This document shows, one piece after another, positions 34,143 through 41,884 of a DNA stretch of 48,360 nt. Position 1 is the first letter of the stretch; every line of letters begins with the position of its first letter. Below the pieces are notes generated by a model that made no database searches, was not told the origin of the DNA, and worked only from the letters and a program-made list of their open reading frames with translations. The stretch is from positions 1 to 48,360 of the forward strand of contig JASLXP010000729.1 of NCBI GenBank assembly GCA_030740295.1. Direction: 5' to 3'. Source of the DNA: Planctomycetota bacterium (lineage in GTDB: Bacteria; Planctomycetota; PUPC01; JACPCR01). The translations under genes were made by a program, and so were the position numbers.

Positions 34143-34352
34143 CTCTTAATCGTTATCCTAATCGTCCTCTTAATCTCCCGGGCAGGCTGCGCTGTGCACG
34201 TGCACACCTCTTGATCTTCCTCTTAATCGTTATCCTAATCGTCCTCTTAATCTTCCGGGCAAGCAGATCAGTGCTCTACACCGGAACTCCTGCGCGGTGT
34301 GTAGACCTCCCAGTTCTTCCTCTTAATCGTTATCCTAATCGTCCTCTTAATC
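34143..34352. repeat. Three identical 33-bp direct repeats, irregular spacing
   Basis: The same 33-mer (beginning CTCTTAATCGTTATCCTAAT and ending CTCTTAATC) occurs at 34143-34175, 34220-34252 and 34320-34352 without a mismatch. The spacers are 44 and 67 nt. Similarity continues past copies 2 and 3 (GGGCAAGCAGAT versus GGACAAGCAGAT). Each repeat contains three TAATC motifs about 12 nt apart. The unequal spacers and lack of cas genes argue against CRISPR. Confidence 0.9.
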
Positions 34353-34517
34353 GTCTGGACAAGCAGATTGGGGCAGATGTCGCGTCTCACATTCCTCAAG
34401 ACCCGCCTCTCACATTTCATGGACACATGTTCACGAAGAACATCGTCTGATCATCGCGAGCTCACTGTTGCTCAATTTCACTGACTCCAGGCAGCGATTT
34501 GTAGATTAGGCTTCCAG

Positions 34518-35027
34518 ATTCGTTCGTAAAAAGTAGACGTCAGCTGATATCCGGCCTGAAAGGCCACAAACATGGCAGCCCAGGGCAACGCCCTGGGAAC
34601 AGATTGAAGAGACAATCCCAGCCCTGAAAGGGCGACACAACATAATGCCTCTCAGCGATCTGTGCCGCCCTTTCAGGGCTCAAGGGCGACCGTTCCTAAT
34701 AACCCAGGGCGTGCATGCGTTTAGCGTCTGCTATGGCCGAAGGCCATACTCATCGTAGCCTGGGGTATCACCCCAGGAATGTGATGCGTATCAGCATCTT
34801 TTGGCCGAAGGCCATATTCACCGAGACGGTGACGTTGGTGAATTTGGCCTTCGGCCAATGAACCTCGTTCGATTCATGAATCCTGGGGCGTTGCCCCAGG
34901 CTACGGTGAATCATGGCCTTCGGCCATAACTGAGACTTCGAGAAAGACGCCAAACGCATACCCGGGCGTTGCCCGGGGCTGATATGTCTGTGCCCCTTCG
35001 GGGCGTGACTGACTTTTACGAACGAAT
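34518..35027. mobile_element. 510-bp nested-palindrome element with terminal inverted repeats
   Basis: Both ends match as an inverted repeat: ATTCGTTCGTAAAAAGT (34518-34534) and ACTTTTACGAACGAAT (35012-35027), differing by one A. The 7-bp direct repeat CTTCCAG flanks it at 34511-34517 and 35028-35034, as expected for a target-site duplication. Inside, hairpin-bearing units occur as nested inverted pairs: 34552-34600 with 34968-35004, 34714-34730 with 34945-34960, 34733-34786 with 34881-34927, and 34801-34822 with 34837-34858. No transposase is encoded, so movement would need one in trans. A truncated relative occupies 1-300. Confidence 0.8.
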
Positions 35028-35347
35028 CTTCCAGCCCGATCACTCATGAAACTGTTACAGGACGGAAGCCTGAACTACGAATTCGATCTCTGTTTCGAGT
35101 AATTCGGAGTCTCAGATGGCGAGCTGCGCGACAGCAGATTAAGAGAACGATCAAGAGCCTCAGACTTCATCTTCGGTTCGCAGCATGCCCTGCACGGCTT
35201 CCCCTGAATTGTGTAATTTCCAGGGCTGACAATCGGCCCACGATCCGGTAAAAAGCACGGACCGGCATCCGAACATCCGAGGAAGCCATCATGGTGGCAG
35301 TGACCGTTTTCATCAGCTACAGCATCGAGTGGAGTCAGAATGTCACT

Positions 35348-37855
35348 ATGACGAGAACAGGACTGATCTTGATGGCGTGCTTCGCGGCCTTGTCCGCCGG
35401 TTGCCGGCTCCATCATGTCGCAGTGGATTCCGGCCGGCCTCCGGCCCTGACAAAAGACGACGTTCTCTCGATCCGGGAGGGCCGGTTCCACCTGGACGGG
35501 AAGCCCTTCGCGGAGATCAGCTTCAACAAGTTCGATCTGCTCTGGCAGTTGTACGACCAACTGGCGAAAGGGAACGCGCTGAACGACACGGACCCGATGG
35601 TCCAGGCCCAGGATCGGGCCCTTCGGAACCTGCACGAAATGGGATTCCGCTCGATCCGGTTTTTCGCTCTGCCCTGGGGGCCGCGCGGCCCTGAATCCTA
35701 CGCGGATCCCGAGAAGCGCAAGCTCCTGTACGCAGCCCTCGACAAGGCCATGGAGCTATGCGACAAGCACGACATTCGCGTGGTCTGGTCTCTCGGCGCC
35801 GGCACGTTCACTGACACGAAACTCGTGCCCGGTAAAGGCTGGGTCCATCGCGAGGAACAGAAACGCGAGCTTATCTCCGACCCGGAGTCACGGGGCCGCA
35901 AGCTCCTCTACCAATACATTGACGAGACCGTGGCGCGGTACAAGAACCGCAAGACCATCCTCATGTGGGAGATCTCCAACGAAGTCACGCTCTCTGCGGA
36001 TATCGGCAACAGGGATCGCGTGTTCAAGGGCCAACGGATGCCGACGCTCAAGGACGTGGCCGGATTCTTCGACGATGTGGCCAGACGGATCAAAGCCGCG
36101 GATCCGCTGAGGCTCGTCAACAGCGGCGGCTCGCACATGCGGGAGAGCCAATGGAACCTGTACCAACGCCGCGTGTGGGATAAGGACACGTTCGAGGAGC
36201 AGTTCAAGTGCATTGAGCTCCTCTATGGAAACTCCGCGGTGGACGTGATCGATATCCACTCCTACCCCAACCACAAAGGCGGCTACACCATCATGGGCAA
36301 GGACGGGAAGGAAGCGCTGCTCGTCCACAAAGGCTACACCGAGATGGCCGCCCGCCTGGACAAGCCGCTCATGATCGGCGAGCTCGGGCTGCACGCGGCC
36401 GCACGAACCAACAAGAAAGTCTGGGAGGAGAGGCCCGGCTACTTCGAGAGCTACTCGGACGCGGCCGCAGCCAGGCCCTGGGTGAAGAAGACGCTCAACA
36501 GCGTAATCGACGCGGGCGTCCAACTCTCCTACTGGTGGTGCTACCAGTCCGATCGTCCCATGGATCAGAAGAATCAGCAGCGCTTCGACCTCTCCCGGGA
36601 ACGCAACCCCGAGCTTCTGGCCTGTTTCGTAGAAGCGAACAAGCGGCTGAAGGCAGCAAAGGAGAAAGCCACCATGAGTACCGTATCCCCCGTCCGAGTC
36701 CAAAACGGTAAGTTTGTTCTGAAAGAAACGGGAGCGGCCTACGTCCCGCGCGGGTTCAACTACGTCCGGCTCGACCTCGAGGGCAAGGGCGGCCACGCCA
36801 CGTTCTCGCCGTTCGTGTACGACCGGGCTCGGGTGGTGGCCGCATTTCAACACATGGCGGAAAACGGATTCAACGTGGTTCGCGTTTTCCTCAACGGGCT
36901 TCGCGGACAGCGTGGCTGCATGTTCCAGAGCCGTGATGCCGCGGCACCGGATCCGAAGTACCTCGACAACCTTGCGGAGTTCCTGCTCCTGGCGGGGCAG
37001 CACGGGATCCTTGTGGTCCCATGTTTCGATTTCTTCCCGGAAGCCGGCCCCTATCGTGACGGTTTGAAAAAGCGGATTGAGAACGTCGGTCCGTTGAGCA
37101 ACCACTACCTGAACCAGGCATTCATCAACGCCAAGAAGCGTTACCTGCGCGACGTCATCCGAGAACTGCGTAAACGCGATCCGCGCACGCTGTCGGCCGT
37201 GTTCTGCTGGGACCTGATGAACGAAGTCTGCTACCACCTCGGCCAACCGCCGTTTTCGCTTGACCAGGGACGAGTGACCCCAGCCAACGGCGTGACCTAT
37301 AATCTTGCAACCGACAAGGAACGTCTGGCCGACGACATGGCCGTGTACTGGATCGACCAAATGGCATCTGCCATCCGTGCCGAGATTCCCGACGCTCTCA
37401 TCAACGCAAACGTCTTCACGTACCATGCAGTCGGACGGAACGGCCCCGGTGATTTCCGCCCGAAAAAAGCAGTCTGGCAGAACCGGTATCCGTTCAGGCC
37501 CACGGCGCTTCTGCGCTCGAAGGCCGATGTGATCGACATCCACATCTATGCAGCGGACGAAGCCGCGCTAAACGCGGACATGAAATCAATCGAGCATGAC
37601 AAACTCGTCGCCGGGCTTGCAGACGCACCGAACAGGGCCCTCATCATCGGCGAATTCGGCGTGTTCAAGAGAGCGTTCCCGGAACTGACCGCGGGCACCG
37701 CGTGGGCAGGAAAGATGACCAGGCGTTTTCCGGGCCTGGGCGCCGCAGGATGGATCTACTGGACGTACGATACGGACGAGCAAAAACAACTGTGGAATGC
37801 AATGTCCGGCCACGGAGCGATCTTCAACAAGCTGAAATCAAAAGCCATCAGATAA
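35348..37855 (+). CDS. Lipoprotein with two clan GH-A glycoside hydrolase modules
   Basis: The 835-residue protein starts with a lipoprotein-type signal (MTRTGLILMACFAALSAGC, Cys19), which is why I prefer the ATG at 35348 over 35291. Module 1 (about 42-440) and module 2 (about 445-830) are each a (beta/alpha)8 clan GH-A glycosidase related to GH5-type mannanases and cellulases. Each keeps its acid/base Glu after Asn (N211-E212 in WEISNEV; N625-E626 in DLMNEV) and its nucleophile Glu (E345 in LMIGELG; E769 in IIGEFG). An ATG at codon 443 is preceded by AAAGGAG, so module 2 may also be made alone. Sulfatase and PL8 genes nearby suggest extracellular glycan breakdown. Exact GH family unresolved. 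Confidence 0.85.
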   Translation: MTRTGLILMACFAALSAGCRLHHVAVDSGRPPALTKDDVLSIREGRFHLDGKPFAEISFNKFDLLWQLYDQLAKGNALNDTDPMVQAQDRALRNLHEMGFRSIRFFALPWGPRGPESYADPEKRKLLYAALDKAMELCDKHDIRVVWSLGAGTFTDTKLVPGKGWVHREEQKRELISDPESRGRKLLYQYIDETVARYKNRKTILMWEISNEVTLSADIGNRDRVFKGQRMPTLKDVAGFFDDVARRIKAADPLRLVNSGGSHMRESQWNLYQRRVWDKDTFEEQFKCIELLYGNSAVDVIDIHSYPNHKGGYTIMGKDGKEALLVHKGYTEMAARLDKPLMIGELGLHAAARTNKKVWEERPGYFESYSDAAAARPWVKKTLNSVIDAGVQLSYWWCYQSDRPMDQKNQQRFDLSRERNPELLACFVEANKRLKAAKEKATMSTVSPVRVQNGKFVLKETGAAYVPRGFNYVRLDLEGKGGHATFSPFVYDRARVVAAFQHMAENGFNVVRVFLNGLRGQRGCMFQSRDAAAPDPKYLDNLAEFLLLAGQHGILVVPCFDFFPEAGPYRDGLKKRIENVGPLSNHYLNQAFINAKKRYLRDVIRELRKRDPRTLSAVFCWDLMNEVCYHLGQPPFSLDQGRVTPANGVTYNLATDKERLADDMAVYWIDQMASAIRAEIPDALINANVFTYHAVGRNGPGDFRPKKAVWQNRYPFRPTALLRSKADVIDIHIYAADEAALNADMKSIEHDKLVAGLADAPNRALIIGEFGVFKRAFPELTAGTAWAGKMTRRFPGLGAAGWIYWTYDTDEQKQLWNAMSGHGAIFNKLKSKAIR
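36658..36676 (+). promoter_or_regulatory. Internal ribosome-binding site and ATG between the two GH-A modules
   Basis: AAAGGAG at 36658-36664 is followed after nine bases by an in-frame ATG at 36674 (MSTVSPVRV), exactly at the linker between the two catalytic modules. It may be the relic of a gene fusion or a working internal start producing module 2 without a signal peptide. Confidence 0.45.
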
Positions 37856-37868
37856 CGTCTCCGGCATA

Positions 37869-38129
37869 TAAACACGACGTCATAGGAGATTTCGCATTTG
37901 CCACGGCGTATGACGCTCAAGCACCAGTTCTTCGCCTCCACGGGGCCTGAAGTTAGTCTCAGCAAGCCGGCACAGCTTCGACCAAGCATACGGGTCAGTT
38001 CAGGTGCAACCCTCCTTACGCTGAAAGCGTTAGAGAAATGAAGAAATGAAAACCGCGCTTGCTCTGGTGTTAGTTATTGATCAGGTACTGACGTTAACGA
38101 ATGCGAAGTTTCTTATGACGTCGTGTTTA
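37869..38129. mobile_element. MITE-like element with 32-bp terminal inverted repeats and TA ends
   Basis: Positions 37869-37900 (TAAACACGACGTCATAGGAG...) and 38098-38129 are reverse complements at 28 of 32 positions. Both ends are TA, the target duplicated by IS630/Tc1-mariner elements, so the mobile part would be 37871-38127. The 260-bp interior has no transposase; it contains one 37-codon open frame from 38046 whose start looks like a signal peptide but which I do not call. The right end directly abuts the sulfatase start region, so the insertion may supply or disrupt its leader. Confidence 0.7.
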
Positions 38130-38155
38130 GAAGTCGAACATGGAAGCAGCGCAAT

Positions 38156-40018
38156 ATGAAAGAACCGTCGTTCACGCTCTGCGAGCCGATAATCAAACGA
38201 AGACGGTGTGGCAGAAAGCTGTATTACCGGATGTTGTTTGCACTCGCCGCGATGCTCTGGGGCTGTTCTCAGAGTTATGCCGCGGAACGGCCACCCAATA
38301 TTCTGTTGGTCATCTCCGACGATCAGGGGTATGGCGACTTCGGTTTCACCGGAAATGAGGTAGTCAGGACGCCGAACCTGGACCAGTTGGCCAGGCAGTC
38401 GGCCTTTTACAGTAACTTTCTTGTGGCGCCTGCCTGCACGCCCACACGGTCCGCGTTGTTGACCGGTCGCAACCATCTGCTCACCGGGGTCTGGGGCGTC
38501 GGGCCGCGCGGAGATGTGAGGCGCGACGAAGTGCTGATGCCGGCCTTCTTCAAGCCGTCCGGCTACCATACCTGGATGCTTGGGAAAGTAGACGGCGCCA
38601 AGATGATGGAGCTCGGCCCGCTGGATCGCGGGTTTGACTGGTTTTTTATCATCGGCGGTGGATATCTGCACAAGCGTCCTCGTATTTTCAGCCCGGGCAG
38701 TGGCAAATGGACAGAGGGCTGGACGGCGGACATCATGACCGATAAGGCGATTGAAAAGATCCGGAAGGCCGGTAATCGGCCGTGGTTGGCACATGTCGCC
38801 TATATCATTCCTCATCTTCCATGGGTGTGTCCGGACGAATATGCCGATCCGTTTCGCAGGAAGGGGCTTTCCGAAGCCCTCGCACAGTGTTACGGATCCA
38901 TCACGCATATGGATCACAACATTGGCCGATTACTCGAAGCGGTTCGCGAGGCAGGGCAGGATAAGAACACGATCGTGCTGTTCTTGAGCGATAACGGTCC
39001 CACTGAAGGCCGGCGTGCCTGGGTTAACAACAACTATGAAAACGCAGAAAACACTTCGGACTGGAAGGTGCGCAACCCCCTGGGACTGACCGGACACAAG
39101 GCCGAGGCATGGGACAACGGCATACGCAGTCCCTTGCTGGTGCGCTGGCCCGGTCGTATACCGCCGGGGGAACGTAAACAGCTTGCCGCCGTCGAAGATA
39201 TCCTGCCTACACTGCTCGACCTCTGCGGAATGAAAGACTCTGGAAGACCCGAACATCTGCCGTTCACCGGAGTCACGTTGCGGGCATCACTGGAAAACGC
39301 GAAAGCATCGGTGAAGCGCGCTGAGGTGTTTCGTCTCGCGCTGGCCGGCCCCGGTGCGCCGGGCACCGCGGCCAGAGGCGGTATCATCGAAGATGCCGCG
39401 GCCGTTGACTACTCCCGCCTGCACGCCATCCTGCGGGGCGAACGCTACAAATTTCATCATCTGCCCGGCGGAAAACACAAACTGTTCGACATTCTGAAAG
39501 ATCCGGCGGAGAAGCGGGATATCGGTCCGGACCACCCCGAGCTGATCACCGAAAAGGCGCAGCGTTGCCGCAAGCGGTGGAAGGACATCGCCGAAAGCGG
39601 TCGTGCCCTGCAAATGGCGCACAGCGTGGTGAATAATGCCGCACACCCACACACCGCCAGGTGGCGCGTACCTGCCAATCGCGGCCAGCGACTGAAAGGA
39701 GGACTCAAGTGCATTTTCAGCGGCGGATGCCGCGGATTCAGAAGACCTGGCGACCGCATCGACTACCGCGTTGACGTGCAGCAGGCGGGCTCCTTCAGTC
39801 TTGCGGTCACTGGCAAAGGGCTGGATGCCGCGGCAACGATTGAGCTGCTGGTAAACGGCTCAGTTGTCAAAGCAAAAGACCGAACGGCCATGAGAATCAG
39901 CTTTGACGCAGCGCAACTTCCAGCCGGCTTTTCCACGTTAACGTTGCGAGTGCCTGCGCATGCGGCTCCCGGAACGGCTGCCGCCACAGTGGATCAGATT
40001 GTGTTAGACGTGAAATGA
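38156..40018 (+). CDS. Secreted sulfatase (formylglycine type) with C-terminal beta-sandwich domain
   Basis: The 620-residue protein is an exported type I sulfatase. A basic n-region is followed by the hydrophobic MLFALAAMLWGCSQSYAA, which also contains a possible lipobox-like WGC. The catalytic domain has ILLVISDDQGYGDFG (metal Asp pair), the formylglycine motif CTPTR (94-98), and FLSDNGPT. The last ~95 residues (DRIDYRVDVQQAGSFSLAVT ... TVDQIVLDVK) look like a carbohydrate-binding beta-sandwich. The frame is open to GTG 38123, but that codon lies in the right terminal repeat of the MITE-like element, so I prefer ATG 38156. It would remove sulfate from a polysaccharide outside the cytoplasm; substrate unknown. 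Confidence 0.9.
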   Translation: MKEPSFTLCEPIIKRRRCGRKLYYRMLFALAAMLWGCSQSYAAERPPNILLVISDDQGYGDFGFTGNEVVRTPNLDQLARQSAFYSNFLVAPACTPTRSALLTGRNHLLTGVWGVGPRGDVRRDEVLMPAFFKPSGYHTWMLGKVDGAKMMELGPLDRGFDWFFIIGGGYLHKRPRIFSPGSGKWTEGWTADIMTDKAIEKIRKAGNRPWLAHVAYIIPHLPWVCPDEYADPFRRKGLSEALAQCYGSITHMDHNIGRLLEAVREAGQDKNTIVLFLSDNGPTEGRRAWVNNNYENAENTSDWKVRNPLGLTGHKAEAWDNGIRSPLLVRWPGRIPPGERKQLAAVEDILPTLLDLCGMKDSGRPEHLPFTGVTLRASLENAKASVKRAEVFRLALAGPGAPGTAARGGIIEDAAAVDYSRLHAILRGERYKFHHLPGGKHKLFDILKDPAEKRDIGPDHPELITEKAQRCRKRWKDIAESGRALQMAHSVVNNAAHPHTARWRVPANRGQRLKGGLKCIFSGGCRGFRRPGDRIDYRVDVQQAGSFSLAVTGKGLDAAATIELLVNGSVVKAKDRTAMRISFDAAQLPAGFSTLTLRVPAHAAPGTAAATVDQIVLDVK

Positions 40019-40449
40019 CAGATCCTATCGAGTGCCAAACGTAGGATGGCCGTCTCGGCCGTCTTCTTTGAGCCCTCGATGTCGGCCGGGGACGGCCAAC
40101 CTACGTGGCGCGCGCCGGCTGGTAGCCCGAGACGAGGGCAATTTAACGCATCTGGATGACAATTCTCAGGGGTAAAGCCCCGGGCCGTTTGCCTAGCCCA
40201 GCCCAGCGGGCTGGGTCTTCGGGCAGATCATCCTTAGGGGCAACGCCCCGGTTATTTGCCCTCATGAATGCCTCCGCATAAATGGCCGGGGCGTTGCCCC
40301 TTTCTAGATCTTTGTACCATTCACCCAGCCCGTTGGGCTGGGCTAGCTAGGCAAACGGCCCGGAGCTTCGCTCCTGAAATCCGTCTAAACGACTCCGTCT
40401 TGGCCTACTAGCTGGTAGCCCAAATGTTCGAAAGCCCACACCCGGAAAC
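40019..40449. repeat. Two nested palindromes between sulfatase and enolase-family genes
   Basis: A first inverted repeat pairs ACGTAGGATGGCCGTC (40039-40054) with 40091-40106 (15 of 16). A larger structure pairs 40180-40215 (CCGGGCCGTTTGCCTAGCCC...) with 40323-40362 over ~36 positions except for a four-base insertion; its inner parts GGGGCAACGCCCC (40237-40249) and GGGGCGTTGCCCC (40288-40300) are again inverse copies. An 11-bp direct repeat, GCTGGTAGCCC, borders it at 40118-40128 and 40411-40421. I see no gene. The two genes converge here, so it may also terminate transcription. Confidence 0.75.
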
Positions 40450-41553
40450 TCATACCACCATCACTGCATTCTTCTCGATGTGATCCCAATCTATGGGTGC
40501 CGTAAAACCGGGTGAATCCGGCACTTCAAAATAACCATCGACGATCGGGAGTTCCTTCCGATTTTTCAGGCCTTGAATCTGTTCAGTGTCGATCACCAGC
40601 ACTTCGCCGTAATCATTGTTGGGGATGGCGGCGCAGAGATGAGCGTTGACGCTGCCCAATCCGTGAACCTGGGCCCGCATTCCGAAAGACTCGGCCAGGT
40701 GTGATGTTTTTATGGCGCCGGTGATCCCTCCCTTGAATGCTGCGCTGATCCTCATCATGTCGAGGGCACGGTATTGAATCCAGGTGGCGGCGTTCCAGTG
40801 GCAACCGTCTGAGGTCTCGGCCGCCAGCACGGGGATGTCGAGGCTGCGGCACAGTTCCGCGTAACTGGGCAGATCGAATTCTCTCATTGGCTCCTCGTAC
40901 CAAAGGAAATCGGCCTCTTCCAGGACGCGGCCGACTTTCATGGAGGTTGCGTAATCCCAACCAGCGGATCCATCGAACATCAGGTCTGCTTCATCACCCG
41001 TCCATTTACGAAGATTGCGAGACAGCCGGGCGTCTTCCACGGGGTCTCCCCAGGCGTGGAGCTTGAATGCTGTGAATCCTTCGTCCATGCATTCCTTGAT
41101 GTGCTTTTCGTACTCGTCCATCGTGTCCCAGGTAACCGTGGATGCGTAGGCGGGAACGCGGGACTCATATCCACCCAGAAGTTGGAACAGCGGCAGGCCG
41201 GACTTCTGCGCTTTGATATCCCAGCACGCGATATCGAGCGCGCCCAGGGCATGCACCTGGAATTCCTCAAGACGATCGATTTCCCAGATTTCATGCCACA
41301 GCTTTTCGGTCATCAATGGATCGGAGCCGATGAACTGCTTCAGACGCCGGCGCGTCACGTCCGCCAGATAATGGGCCCGGCCGCCGCCGGAGCGGCCAAC
41401 GATGCCCTCATCAGTCTCGACTTTGAGGACGGCACCATATGTCTTATCACCCTCAGAGAGGGCGTCATCGTAAGGCAGTCCCTCGCGCCAGTGGAAACTG
41501 GGAGGAGTTTTGGTTGACTCCGTGACGTAACATTTGATGTCTGTGATTTTCAT
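40450..41553 (-). CDS. Enolase-superfamily sugar-acid dehydratase/racemase (mandelate racemase-like)
   Basis: The 367-residue protein has the N-terminal capping domain (1-120) and the modified TIM barrel of the enolase superfamily. Metal ligands are Asp194 (LMFDGSAGW), Glu220 (WYEEP) and Glu246 (AAETSDG). The acid/base motif is Lys164-Leu-His166 (FKLHAWG) rather than KxK, and His297 (QVHGLG) stands on the opposite side. Such enzymes dehydrate aldonic or uronic acids to 2-keto-3-deoxy acids in the cytoplasm. It is transcribed from the PL8 gene side, 331 bases away. A role in uronic acid breakdown fits the locus but is not proven. Confidence 0.9.
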   Translation of the reverse strand: MKITDIKCYVTESTKTPPSFHWREGLPYDDALSEGDKTYGAVLKVETDEGIVGRSGGGRAHYLADVTRRRLKQFIGSDPLMTEKLWHEIWEIDRLEEFQVHALGALDIACWDIKAQKSGLPLFQLLGGYESRVPAYASTVTWDTMDEYEKHIKECMDEGFTAFKLHAWGDPVEDARLSRNLRKWTGDEADLMFDGSAGWDYATSMKVGRVLEEADFLWYEEPMREFDLPSYAELCRSLDIPVLAAETSDGCHWNAATWIQYRALDMMRISAAFKGGITGAIKTSHLAESFGMRAQVHGLGSVNAHLCAAIPNNDYGEVLVIDTEQIQGLKNRKELPIVDGYFEVPDSPGFTAPIDWDHIEKNAVMVV

Positions 41554-41884
41554 TGGATGGATCTTTGTTCAGGGGATCGGCGCCCTCCATGCCGCGCAGG
41601 ATTCTATCAAGTTGTTTAGGAGCTGTATCCAGAGTCGCCAGATTCTCGGGAGGATTCGGGGAAGGGCTCCATGAAGGCGTCACATTGCCGATGCAGTGCC
41701 TCGTGTGCTCACTGCTCGAAGGCAAGATTGACCAAACCACATGCAAAGAGCAGATCGATCGCCGACGCCGCCAGAGTCACCACACCGAATTCACAACGAC
41801 GACTAAGAGGTTTCATACAACAGCTCTCTTACTCATCCGTGCACCTGCTGGCGGGCACATTCTCTTTGCCAGTTTGGCAGGGGT
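41554..41884. other. 331-nt spacer without recognisable feature
   Basis: This gap between the PL8 lyase stop and the enolase-family start shows no credible gene, palindrome or T-run terminator. It could hold the promoter of the enolase-family gene; I see no convincing -35/-10 pair. Confidence 0.6.

Larger units (their letters stand above)
34129..35347. other. 1.2-kb non-coding accessory region made of repeats
   Basis: Between the ThDP enzyme and the glycosidase no credible gene is visible. The region consists of three identical 33-bp repeats (34143-34352), a complete 510-bp palindromic element (34518-35027), and about 320 nt before the glycosidase in which I see no recognisable feature. Short open frames here are translations of repeats. 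Confidence 0.75.

Noticed and set aside
34143..34352. CRISPR array
   Set aside because: Only three repeats, spacers of 44 and 67 nt, repeat-like sequence continuing into the spacers, and no cas genes in the window.
35888..37543. 551-codon minus-strand open frame inside the glycosidase gene
   Set aside because: It is antisense to a gene with signal peptide and four catalytic Glu residues; its translation has no recognisable domain and results from GC-rich codon use.
38046..38159. 37-codon open frame with a signal-like N-terminus inside the MITE-like element
   Set aside because: Too short, no SD, and it ends by reading through the terminal repeat; kept only as a note.
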